DNA of 64,000 nt from positions 186,001 through 250,000 of the forward strand of contig CAWFNG010000003.1 in NCBI GenBank assembly GCA_963817135.1, given 5' to 3'. Every line of letters starts with the position of its first letter. Positions within the stretch are counted from its first letter, which is position 1. Below, one piece after another: positions 1 through 6,808 of the stretch. Below the pieces are notes generated by a model. It did not search any database. It saw only the letters and a list, made by a program, of their open reading frames with translations, and was not told where the DNA came from. A program made the translations under genes and the position numbers. Origin of the DNA: VAZQ01 sp963817135 (GTDB lineage: Bacteria; Pseudomonadota; Alphaproteobacteria; Rhizobiales; Xanthobacteraceae).

Positions 1-52
1 CGCCGACTGCGGCAGGCCGTGACTTAACATGCATTAGGCTGTAATCGCACAT
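1..52 (-). CDS. N-terminal fragment of a small conserved protein (MCDYSL family), runs off the left edge
   Basis: Only the first 17 codons are present; they read MCDYSLMHVKSRPAAVG. The protein at 39868-40275 begins MCDYSLHNVKSRPAKVG, so this is the start of a paralogue of that gene. A clear ribosome binding site (AAAGGAG) lies about 8 bases upstream of the ATG. The function of the family is unknown to me. The rest of the gene lies outside the window. Confidence 0.75.
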   Translation of the reverse strand, partial: MCDYSLMHVKSRPAAVG

Positions 53-336
53 TGCCGTGCTCCTTTCTCTGGTCAGCATGTGAGCGTAACGCCCGGAGCG
101 ACCATAGGGTTCATTCTTCATTCACCGTAGTCGTTTCCGGCTCGTGCGGCTCGACACGCTCTGCTCACCACATGCATTACGGGTTGGCCGATTTCTTGGC
201 CAAATGGCGAGGGCGTCGCACACATTACCGTGATTCGGCCCATTAACGTGAGGCCAATTTGCCCCTGGCAGGCGCCTGTGCCTCCCCCAGATGGGCCAAC
301 TTGCGTCTGCAACCGGTTCAGTAGGGGCGACCAAGA

Positions 337-543
337 TCAAGTGCGCGCAGAACGCGAAATCAAATAAACAACTGTCACTACCGCCGTTGCGGCGAAAAGA
401 TAATTCGTGTGATCGCAGACGTTGTAGAGATTGCAGACCTGGTGTGCCCAGGCTTGGCCGTGCTGTTCCACCCCGCTCGCCACGTACACGACTACACTGC
501 CGGAGATCATTGCAAGCATAAGCAGGAAAAGAATGGCTTCCAT
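337..543 (-). CDS. small two-helix membrane protein, unknown function
   Basis: A 68-residue protein. A hydrophobic N-terminal segment (residues 3-23) starts right after the initiator Met, and a second hydrophobic stretch lies at about residues 48-62, separated by a polar loop with two cysteines (CNLYNVC). GGAG lies about ten bases upstream of the ATG. It stands alone, divergent from the binding-protein gene at 702. I do not recognise a family. The two-helix hydropathy pattern is the main argument that it is real; it could be a chance reading frame. Confidence 0.5.
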   Translation of the reverse strand: MEAILFLLMLAMISGSVVVYVASGVEQHGQAWAHQVCNLYNVCDHTNYLFAATAVVTVVYLISRSART

Positions 544-585
544 GGCATGGCTCCATCCCCCCGCGTCTCGTTGACATAATACTCC

Positions 586-608
586 CGTTCAATCGATTCG
601 ATTGAACG
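586..608. promoter_or_regulatory. perfect 11+1+11 palindrome, candidate operator
   Basis: CGTTCAATCGA, one T, then TCGATTGAACG: a perfect inverted repeat with a one-base centre. A TTGACA hexamer lies just upstream at 571-576, so the palindrome overlaps the region expected for the -10 element of a promoter reading toward the binding-protein gene at 702. Size and symmetry suit a dimeric repressor such as TetR or GntR. The TetR gene at 1782-2426 is one candidate, but I did not find a second copy of the palindrome at its own operon. Confidence 0.5.
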
Positions 609-701
609 GTGTCAGCCCACAGGGCCTTTTTCTGCATGCGGATTTGCATATTCCTGGAGACAGCCGATCGAAGTATGAAAGAATAAGAGAGAGGTGAGGA
701 C

Positions 702-1706
702 ATGGGCCGAATTTATGCTGCTGCCATCACGGCGATCGCCATCGCCGCCGCGGGGCCGGGTCTCGCCCGAGCCGAGGTGTCCGAGGTCAAGATCGTTGCC
801 CAGAACGGCTCCAATTATCTGCCGCTCTATGTGATGCAAGGTCAGAACCTGGTTGAAAAGCACCTGACCGGCAAGGGCCTTGCCGCCACCAAGGTGGTCT
901 GGATCAGGCTTGCCGGTCCTTCCGCCATCATCAATTCGTTCCTGGCTGGTGCAGTTCACTTTTCCGGCCAAGGGGTGCCATCGACGGCTCTAATTTGGGA
1001 CCGCACCCGCAACGGCATCGGCGCCAAGGCAGTGGCAGCCATGGTTGCCTCAAACATCTGGCTGATGACGCGCAAGCCTGATCTCAAAAGCCTGCGTGAC
1101 CTTACCGACAACGACCGGATCGCGGTGCCCTCGGTGAAGACCTCGTCGCAGGCGCTGTTTCTGTGGTCCGCAGCGGAGAAGGAATTCGGCCCGGGGCAAT
1201 GGGGCAAGCTCGATCACTTGACCGTGTCGCTGCCGCATCCGGACGCCATGGCTGCCGTGCTCAACCCCACCGGCGAGATCACCGTGCACGCCGCCACATC
1301 GCCCTACGCGGACCTTGAAAGAAAGGCCGGGCTGCACGCCATCACCGATCTTTATGCCGTGGAAGGCGGCGCGGTAACCGGACTTAACTTTGTCTCAACA
1401 GAGCAGTTCCGCAAGGCCAATCCACTCACCTACGAGGCGGTAGTGGCCGCGTTTGACGAAGCGATCGCCTGGATCAACGCCGACAAGCGCCGTGCTGCGC
1501 AGTTCTATCTCGAACTGTCGAAGGAAAAAATGTCGCTCGACGACCTCACGCAGATCCTCATGGCGCCGGATTATATTTTCGGCAAGATCCCGCACGGCAT
1601 CGGGGCGGCAATGAACATGATGCACAAAGCGGGGATACTCAAGACCAAGCCGCAGTCGTGGAAGGAGATGTATTTTCCCGAGACGCAGCAGCTGACGGGA
1701 GACTAA
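702..1706 (+). CDS. ABC transporter substrate-binding protein, NitT/TauT (SsuA) type
   Basis: A 334-residue periplasmic binding protein. Residues 1-24 form a Sec signal peptide (hydrophobic AAAITAIAIAAAGPGLARA with an AxA-type cleavage site). The mature part has the layout of the NMT1/SsuA family: YLPLYVMQGQNLVEKH near the start, then NSFLAGAVHFSGQG, where the ligand loop of family members lies. It normally delivers a small organic anion or an aromatic, sulfonate or nitrate-like ligand to an ABC importer, but no permease or ATPase gene is adjacent, so the ligand is open. GAGAGGTGAGGAC precedes the ATG and supports this start. The candidate operator at 586-608 lies upstream and a long inverted repeat follows the stop. 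Confidence 0.85.
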   Translation: MGRIYAAAITAIAIAAAGPGLARAEVSEVKIVAQNGSNYLPLYVMQGQNLVEKHLTGKGLAATKVVWIRLAGPSAIINSFLAGAVHFSGQGVPSTALIWDRTRNGIGAKAVAAMVASNIWLMTRKPDLKSLRDLTDNDRIAVPSVKTSSQALFLWSAAEKEFGPGQWGKLDHLTVSLPHPDAMAAVLNPTGEITVHAATSPYADLERKAGLHAITDLYAVEGGAVTGLNFVSTEQFRKANPLTYEAVVAAFDEAIAWINADKRRAAQFYLELSKEKMSLDDLTQILMAPDYIFGKIPHGIGAAMNMMHKAGILKTKPQSWKEMYFPETQQLTGD

Positions 1707-1709
1707 GGG

Positions 1710-1812
1710 CAGAGGACAGACGTCGGATGACGGAGTTCGGATCACAGCTGTCGCTGCTCTTCTGTCTCTGTTCTATGCCCTCTATCGTCTGATCTCCGTC
1801 GTCTGTCCTCTG
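1710..1812. repeat. inverted repeat with 13-bp perfect arms between convergent genes
   Basis: CAGAGGACAGACG at 1710-1722 is matched by its reverse complement at 1800-1812. The related words GAGGACAGAGGAC and GTCCTCTGTCG recur at 63645-63690 and 63828-63853, so this is a dispersed palindromic family. It separates the convergent binding-protein gene and TetR gene and may act as a terminator in both directions. Its right arm is translated as the last residues of the TetR protein. Confidence 0.65.
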
Positions 1813-2426
1813 AACTTGAGCAACCCCAGCAGCAGCATGCTGCTCTGCATATCGAAATACTCGTCGATGTTCTGCGTTATGTTGCGCAGCGCGCGGGCGT
1901 GCAGCGACCACAGATGGCACAAAAAAAGCGCGTTCAGCGCTGCCAGCTTCGGGTCAACAGCACCGAAGACTCCGCGCGCAATGCCGCTACGAACGATCTG
2001 CTCGAACACGTCGGTCACGGTGGAAAGCGATGCCATGACAATCTCCCGCCGCGGCGGCGACAGCACGTCCAATTCGCGGTAAAGCAATCGAATGTGCGGC
2101 CGATAGCGATGCACGATCCGGCAGTATGACTTGAGCGCGGTGCGGAAGGAGCCGGCCGGGTCATCCTCTAATATCTCGACCGCCGCCATGGCCTTGGCCT
2201 TCTCCTCGATCAGCTGCTGCGCCACTAGAAACAGAATGTCCTCCTTCGAGGAAACGTACATGTAGAGGCTCGCCAGGTTGAACGGACAAGCCCGCGCGAT
2301 ATCGCGTATGGAGGTTTTATGGAATCCGCGCTCGAGAAAAAGCCGGGTCGCAACGTCGACGATCTCGCCGCGGCGCTGCGCAAGCAGATCCCGATCCTTG
2401 ATGGTGGTGGGTATTTTCTTGGCCAT
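1782..2426 (-). CDS. TetR/AcrR family transcriptional regulator
   Basis: A 214-residue one-component regulator. The N-terminal helix-turn-helix (about residues 14-60) reads EIVDVATRLFLERGFHKTS then IRDIARACPFNLASLYMYV, the classic TetR pattern; the C-terminal part is helical and would bind a ligand. The ATG at 2426 (MAKKIPTT) is chosen over a longer open frame because it puts the helix-turn-helix at the usual distance from the N terminus and leaves only 5 bases to the upstream alpha-subunit gene, so it is probably the last gene of that operon. It likely controls the neighbouring acyl-CoA operons, with an acyl-CoA as a plausible inducer. The last nine residues are encoded by the inverted repeat that overlaps the gene end, which suggests a repeat-altered C terminus. 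Confidence 0.88.
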   Translation of the reverse strand: MAKKIPTTIKDRDLLAQRRGEIVDVATRLFLERGFHKTSIRDIARACPFNLASLYMYVSSKEDILFLVAQQLIEEKAKAMAAVEILEDDPAGSFRTALKSYCRIVHRYRPHIRLLYRELDVLSPPRREIVMASLSTVTDVFEQIVRSGIARGVFGAVDPKLAALNALFLCHLWSLHARALRNITQNIDEYFDMQSSMLLLGLLKFRGQTTEIRR

Positions 2427-2431
2427 CTGAC

Positions 2432-3364
2432 CTATTCGTATACCGCGTTTTGCAGCTTCGACAGGCGCGCCGCGCTGAGCTTCGCAAGATAAGACTGGTG
2501 ATCGGGCACGCCGGTTACCCAGCGCGCGAGATAATCGTTCCACGGCTGCATGTCGCGCTTGCGAAAGGCGATCGAAGCGGCGACGTACTCCTGGATCGCC
2601 TCCTCGTCCTCGACATAGAAGCCGTGGCTCGCGAACGGGTGCGACCCATACGGCGTCTCGACCACCACATCGGCGTAGGCGACCGACGTTGCCCATGGAT
2701 TTTTTCGAATTTCGCTGTTGGCGACGATGCGCTCGGCGGTGAGCATTACCCGTTCCGCCGCGCGCGAAAGCAGCCGATCGCCGAAGCGGGCGCCGCCGTG
2801 CTGCCCGTTGCCGAACACATCGGCTTGCCCAACGTGGAGAATGGCCCAGTCCGCGTGCAAGGCCGGAACGGCGAGATAGGGCTCCCCATGAATAGGATCG
2901 TTGAACGGCACGTAATCGGGATTAAGCACGGGAATCGACGTGCCGACCCCGCCGCGCCACGGCATGAAACCCATTCCCCGCGCCGCGGCATCGAGTTGCG
3001 AATAGAGCAGGTATTCGGTCGTCTCGTATATTTCGATCTCGCCGTTCTCCGCCGCTCGGCGATAGCAGTGCCCGATCGGCGCATGAAGTTCGGCGCCGAT
3101 ATAGGGCGCGATGACCTTACGCACGCAGCCCGCTCCGATCAGGAGATCGATCTCCAGCCCCGCGGTCGCCGCGCCGATCACGGTCAGGCTCTTTACCTTG
3201 CGGCGGACGAGCGCCCGAATAATCGGCATTGAGTGGTTCACCGTCCCGAACCCGCCGACGATGACAACATCGCCATCCTTGATGAGCGCAGCAGCATCTT
3301 CTTCCGCGAGCAGCACCTGCCGGCGCTCTGGTCGATTGGCGCGGGTGATCGGATCGAGCTTCAT
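2432..3364 (-). CDS. CoA-transferase family I alpha subunit (GctA/IpdA-like), set A
   Basis: A 310-residue protein of the CoA-transferase superfamily (PF01144). It carries VGGFGTVNHSMPI after about 35 residues, ATAGLEIDLLIGAGCV, the central WRGGVGTS, and GNGQHGGARFGDR. These match the paralogue at 8036-8950 motif for motif, with considerable divergence between. It should pair with the beta subunit at 4917-5780, in the same direction but separated by the thiolase gene and two palindromic repeats. It overlaps the upstream OB-fold gene by four bases, so translation is probably coupled. The reaction is either CoA transfer or, as in IpdAB of steroid ring degradation, hydrolytic C-C cleavage of a CoA thioester; see the beta subunit for why the second is considered. 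Confidence 0.85.
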   Translation of the reverse strand: MKLDPITRANRPERRQVLLAEEDAAALIKDGDVVIVGGFGTVNHSMPIIRALVRRKVKSLTVIGAATAGLEIDLLIGAGCVRKVIAPYIGAELHAPIGHCYRRAAENGEIEIYETTEYLLYSQLDAAARGMGFMPWRGGVGTSIPVLNPDYVPFNDPIHGEPYLAVPALHADWAILHVGQADVFGNGQHGGARFGDRLLSRAAERVMLTAERIVANSEIRKNPWATSVAYADVVVETPYGSHPFASHGFYVEDEEAIQEYVAASIAFRKRDMQPWNDYLARWVTGVPDHQSYLAKLSAARLSKLQNAVYE

Positions 3365-3594
3365 CGCTTTCCCTCGACGACACTGAACACGGGCGTTTCG
3401 TTGCCGTTTGCGCTGCCCGCCACGCGCGTATGGATCGGCGGCGGCTCCAGGCCGTCGAATCGACCCAGCACGCGCCGGCCATCGTCGAGATCGATCAGCA
3501 GCAGCACGAACGGGCCTCCCCCCGCATGCTGTTTGCCGGGGACCCGGATCACCGTGTGACTGTGCACCGCGCCGGAAAGCTCCTCGCTCGTCAT
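3361..3594 (-). CDS. OB-fold-only DUF35-like partner of thiolase, lacks the zinc ribbon
   Basis: A 77-residue protein that resembles only the C-terminal OB-fold half of DUF35 proteins (GAVHSHTVIRV, then FVLLLIDLDDGRRVLG). DUF35 proteins usually start with a four-cysteine zinc ribbon; this one has no cysteine at all. It overlaps the thiolase gene upstream and the alpha-subunit gene downstream by four bases each (ATGA type), so it is clearly part of the operon. Full-length DUF35 proteins form complexes with SCP-x-like thiolases; here the OB part alone may do so. The full-length counterpart in set B is at 6353-6808. Confidence 0.75.
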   Translation of the reverse strand: MTSEELSGAVHSHTVIRVPGKQHAGGGPFVLLLIDLDDGRRVLGRFDGLEPPPIHTRVAGSANGNETPVFSVVEGKR

Positions 3595-4748
3595 CGCGTC
3601 GCTTCCAGAATGTGCACCGTCACTGCCGCGGCGGTGCCGCCGCCGTTATGGGTCAGCCCCACTCGCGCATTTGCCACCTGATTGGGATGCCGCCCACGCA
3701 GCTGCATGGCGATCTCATAGATCTGACCGCAGCCGGTCGCGCCGGTCGGATGCCCTTTTGAGAGAAGGCCGCCGCTGGGATTGATCACCGGCTTGTTGTT
3801 GCGCCCTTGCGCTGCCACCGGCGAACCGCCCTCGCCCTTATTGAAAAACCCGAGATCCTCGCTGTCGACGATTTCGGCGATGGAGAAGCAGTCATGCAGT
3901 TCGGCGACGTCGATATCGGACGGCCCGATACCGGCGCGCGCATAGGCCTCCCGCGCCGCACTCACCGTGCCGTCGTGGGTCGTGATGTCGCGGTAGTCGC
4001 AGATGCGCACCGGCCCGTTGACCATCACCGAAGCGGCAATGCGCACCGAGGGCGAACCATATTGGCGAGTGAGCGCTCCGCTCGCCAGCACCACCGCCGC
4101 CGCGCCGTCGCTTGCCGGACAGCAATCGAGACGGCGGATTGGGTCGGAGATCGGCGGAGAGGCAATGACCTCGCCGATCGAGACCGTTTTCTGAAACTGC
4201 GCGAGTGGGTTGCCGGTTCCGAATTGCCGGTTCTTGACCGTCACCGCCGCAACCTGCTCGCGGGTGGTGCCGTAGAGATGCATGTGGCGCGCCATGATCA
4301 TTCCCCAGAACCCGGGGAAGGTGAGCCCGGCACGGCCTTCGCTGGTTTGATCGATGGCGGCACTCATCGCCGAGGTAAGCGCCTCGCGCGGCGCTCCGGT
4401 CATGCGCTCGACGCCGACTACGAGCACTGCATCTTCGGCCTGGGCACGAACGAGATCGTGGCCGATGCGCACCGCGGCGCTGCTCGAAGCGCAAGCGGCT
4501 TCCACCTTCATTGCGGCGACATCCGCAAGGCCAAGCTCTGCCGCAACAATCGGCCCGAGAAGCTCCTGCCCGGTGATCATGCCGCCGACAAAATTGCCAA
4601 CGAACAACCAACCGATACGGCTTGCCGGCAGGTTCGCATCGGCTAACGCTGCTCGCGCGGCTTCTGCCGCAAGGCTCTGCAGCGAGCGGTCGGGATGAAG
4701 TCCGAACCTGGTCGAGCCGACGCCGGCGACATGCACGCTGGGGTCCAT
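3591..4748 (-). CDS. thiolase / acetyl-CoA acetyltransferase (SCP-x-like), set A
   Basis: A 385-residue thiolase. The nucleophilic Cys is in VEAACASSSAAV (about residue 85-90), and the C-terminal catalytic region has NPSGGLLSKGHPTGATG with the His of GHPTGATG and later LTHNGGGTAA. It resembles the lipid-transfer (SCP-x) type thiolases that work with DUF35 partners, and a DUF35-like OB gene follows directly. It would cleave a 3-ketoacyl-CoA with CoA. ATG 4748 (MDPSVHVAG) is preferred over a TTG six codons upstream because the extra codons lie in the palindromic repeat next to the gene. Confidence 0.87.
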   Translation of the reverse strand: MDPSVHVAGVGSTRFGLHPDRSLQSLAAEAARAALADANLPASRIGWLFVGNFVGGMITGQELLGPIVAAELGLADVAAMKVEAACASSSAAVRIGHDLVRAQAEDAVLVVGVERMTGAPREALTSAMSAAIDQTSEGRAGLTFPGFWGMIMARHMHLYGTTREQVAAVTVKNRQFGTGNPLAQFQKTVSIGEVIASPPISDPIRRLDCCPASDGAAAVVLASGALTRQYGSPSVRIAASVMVNGPVRICDYRDITTHDGTVSAAREAYARAGIGPSDIDVAELHDCFSIAEIVDSEDLGFFNKGEGGSPVAAQGRNNKPVINPSGGLLSKGHPTGATGCGQIYEIAMQLRGRHPNQVANARVGLTHNGGGTAAAVTVHILEATR

Positions 4749-4753
4749 GCGCA

Positions 4754-4831
4754 CTAAGTGCCCCAATTCCGAAGTTCGTAAAACCTTGCTGCCCGCTCTG
4801 ATACGAACTTCGGAATCGAAAGGGGCACTAG
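4754..4831. repeat. type I palindrome (core ATTCCGAAGTTCG), CTAG-bounded, degenerate left end
   Basis: The left arm contains AGTGCCCC and AATTCCGAAGTTCGTA; the right arm contains TACGAACTTCGGAAT and GGGGCACTAG. The right end is a perfect CTAG, the left reads CTAA. The same core is found at 24407-24481 and, degenerate, at about 60813-60882. A type II palindrome follows after 12 bases. Confidence 0.85.
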
Positions 4832-4843
4832 CCCTATTTGAGT

Positions 4844-4920
4844 CTAGTGTGGCTTGGATTTGACGTTCCTACAAATGACTCGCGGCAATGCTGATAGGAA
4901 CGTCAAATCCGCCACACTAG
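4844..4920. repeat. type II palindrome (core GATTTGACGTTCCTA), CTAG-bounded
   Basis: The arms CTAGTGTGG and GGATTTGACGTTCCTA are mirrored by TAGGAACGTCAAATCC and CCACACTAG. Both ends are CTAG. The right CTAG contains the TAG stop codon of the leftward beta-subunit gene (4917-4919 on the minus strand). Related copies are at 24318-24391 and 60896-60973. Confidence 0.87.
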
Positions 4921-5780
4921 TGCCGCAGCACGCCCTCCGGATCGATCTCTTGCCGCAGAACGCCAAGCTCTTCCCCCGTCGGCTCGGCCAGTTCGGAAAA
5001 TTCCGCATCGAGCTGGAAGGAAAATCCGGTGTTCTCGCGCACCCAGTCGACGCTCGTGCCGGCAAAGGTGCCGGAGAGTTGCGCGCGGCCGTTGCGGTCG
5101 AAGGTGAAGATCACGCGCGGCGTGATAATCCACTTCGGGCCAAATCCTGGAAACTTGTGCGCCCGCCAGCCATTCGGACCGTGCATGGAAATATAGTCCA
5201 CCTTCGCCACCAGCGTGCGGCGATCATGGTGCGTGACGAAGATATAAGGAGTAGCCACCGTCACGATGTCGGGAATGCCGACCGAGCCCGGGCCGCGGAA
5301 CGAAAACCGGCGCCCGCCCTCGCCTTTGCGCCCGATCATGTTGGCATTGCCGTCGCCGTCGACCTGAATGCCCCCGGCGAAGAACTTGTCGCCGACGAAA
5401 TATTTGTTGGTCGCCGGCCGACCGCCGCGGTAATACGCGCGCCCGCCAGGCGCGCCGAAATACATGAAGGTCTCCATGTGATCATAGGCGATTTCCGCCC
5501 ACCGGATCATGCGGTAGTCGGTGGACGTTTTCGGCAACCGCACAGGGAGATCGCAGACATTCACGAGAAAGCAGGTGCCACCCAATTGCAATTTGATATT
5601 GGGCGCGTGCATTTTTTGCGCAAGCAAAGCGGCAGCAAAGGAAATCTCGGTGTGCGCCCCGGAGATGATGCGCTCGCCGTCGACAATATCGCGCGCGAGG
5701 GCAACCGCCATGCGCTCCTTCCAGCTTGGCTCAAGCAGGACAGCTGCTGAGGGTTGGGGCATTTCTTTCATTCTTTCCAT
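4917..5780 (-). CDS. CoA-transferase family I beta subunit (GctB/IpdB-like), set A
   Basis: A 287-residue protein with ISGAHTEISFAAALLAQ near residue 40, then APNIKLQLGG, YFGAPGG, GGIQVDGDGNANMIG, FRGPGSVGI and the C-terminal IDPEGVLRH, all shared with the paralogue at 8983-9813. In glutaconate CoA-transferase the catalytic Glu of the beta subunit sits in a VESG-type motif; by eye the aligned position here is Gly (LQLGG). IpdB-type hydrolases also lack this Glu. The first gene of the minus-strand operon, facing the set B operon across 142 bases. The start is uncertain: three in-frame ATG codons (5780, 5771, 5762). The TAG stop is provided by the palindromic repeat. Confidence 0.84.
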   Translation of the reverse strand: MERMKEMPQPSAAVLLEPSWKERMAVALARDIVDGERIISGAHTEISFAAALLAQKMHAPNIKLQLGGTCFLVNVCDLPVRLPKTSTDYRMIRWAEIAYDHMETFMYFGAPGGRAYYRGGRPATNKYFVGDKFFAGGIQVDGDGNANMIGRKGEGGRRFSFRGPGSVGIPDIVTVATPYIFVTHHDRRTLVAKVDYISMHGPNGWRAHKFPGFGPKWIITPRVIFTFDRNGRAQLSGTFAGTSVDWVRENTGFSFQLDAEFSELAEPTGEELGVLRQEIDPEGVLRH

Positions 5781-5922
5781 TGCGCAAAGCGTGCGGTTTC
5801 GGCCTCGCTTGACCCTGCTGGAACAGCGTTATACCATAATAGAGAAACAATGAGCGTGCGTGCAATTGCTGCGGCCGGCCGCTTGCATTTCCCTTTTTTC
5901 AGCGACTTTACAAAAATCCGCG
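5781..5922. promoter_or_regulatory. divergent promoter region between the two acyl-CoA operons
   Basis: A 142-base gap between the divergent set A and set B operons. It must hold both promoters. TTGACC near 5809 followed by an AT-rich TATACCATAATAG near 5831 is a possible rightward promoter, although the spacing is short. I see no convincing operator palindrome and no copy of the 586-608 palindrome. Confidence 0.35.
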
Positions 5923-6360
5923 ATGCCGAAAGTTCATGTGAGCACGGTCATCAACGCGCCGATCGAGCGCGTCTGGCGCACCGTGAGCGATTTCAACGGG
6001 CTCCCCGCCTGGATGCCGGGAATGAAGGACAGCACCGTCGAGGACGGCAAGCCGGCCGACCAGATCGGCGCCGTGCGCCGCCTCTCGATGGCCGGAACCA
6101 AGGATCAATTGCGCGAGCGGCTCGAGGTCTTGTTGCCGCAGGATTACCGTATCACCTATTCCGTCCTCGAAGGGCCGCTTCCGGTCAAGAACATCGTCAC
6201 GTCCATGCATCTGCGTCCAATCACCGACATTTACGGCACGCTGGCCGAGTGGACATCGCAATTCGAAACGGAAACCGGCAAGGAAGAGGAAGGCGCGCAA
6301 TTCATGTCGCGCGTTTTCGGTGCCGGGTTTCGCGCGCTGAAAAAACATCTGGGTGTCTGA
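5923..6360 (+). CDS. SRPBCC / polyketide cyclase-like ligand-binding protein
   Basis: A 145-residue protein with the START/SRPBCC pattern: STVINAPIERVWRTVSDFNG at the N terminus, then WMPGMKDSTVEDG and a long C-terminal helix with a conserved FRALKKHLG. Such proteins hold a hydrophobic ligand in a helix-grip cavity and act as lyases, cyclases or carriers. The ATG at 5923 (MPKVHVST) places the domain directly at the start; a longer frame adds only low-complexity sequence. It is the first gene of the set B operon and overlaps the DUF35 gene by eight bases if that gene starts at GTG 6353. Confidence 0.8.
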   Translation: MPKVHVSTVINAPIERVWRTVSDFNGLPAWMPGMKDSTVEDGKPADQIGAVRRLSMAGTKDQLRERLEVLLPQDYRITYSVLEGPLPVKNIVTSMHLRPITDIYGTLAEWTSQFETETGKEEEGAQFMSRVFGAGFRALKKHLGV

Positions 6361-6808
6361 TGCCGGATTGAGCGGTGTGCTCATGCAAGTTCTCAACCCG
6401 GCCAATATCCGCATTCCATCGCAACCCGGTGCAACGCCCTGCCTGCTCGGTGGCCGCTGCCGCGCATGCCGGCACGTAGCGTTTCCGAACATGCCGGTCT
6501 GTCCGGCATGCCGGTGCAAAGAAACGATGGAGGAGGTCGAGATCGGTCGCACCGGCAAGATCTACAGCCACACCATCGCGCATGTAGCGCCGCAAGGCTT
6601 TTCCGCGCCGCTCTTCCAAATCTTTGTCGACCTGCCGGAAGGCCCGCGTATTTTTGCGCTATGCGGATCGCAGTGCCCGGTTGAGCCCGGCGTGCTGGAG
6701 GACGGCATGGAAATGCGGCTCGTCATCGAGCCTGTCGCCGACACTCCTGAGCGCAGGAACGTGCTGACTTATAAATATGTCCCCGTCCATCTCGGCGGGA
6801 GCGCGTAG
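6353..6808 (+). CDS. DUF35 zinc-ribbon/OB-fold protein, thiolase partner
   Basis: A 151-residue protein. A four-cysteine zinc ribbon (GGRCRACRHVAFPNMP then VCPACRC, about residues 33-54) is followed by an OB-fold (TGKIYSHTIAHVAP). DUF35 proteins bind SCP-x-like thiolases and are needed for their activity in benzylsuccinate and steroid side-chain pathways; a thiolase gene follows with a one-base overlap. The start is either GTG 6353 or ATG 6383 (MQVLNPAN). Unlike its set A counterpart it keeps the zinc ribbon. Confidence 0.85.
   Translation: MSDAGLSGVLMQVLNPANIRIPSQPGATPCLLGGRCRACRHVAFPNMPVCPACRCKETMEEVEIGRTGKIYSHTIAHVAPQGFSAPLFQIFVDLPEGPRIFALCGSQCPVEPGVLEDGMEMRLVIEPVADTPERRNVLTYKYVPVHLGGSA

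Noticed and set aside
2427..2696. 90-codon N-terminal extension of the TetR regulator
   Set aside because: It overlaps the alpha-subunit gene and adds nothing homologous; the helix-turn-helix sits correctly with the start at 2426.
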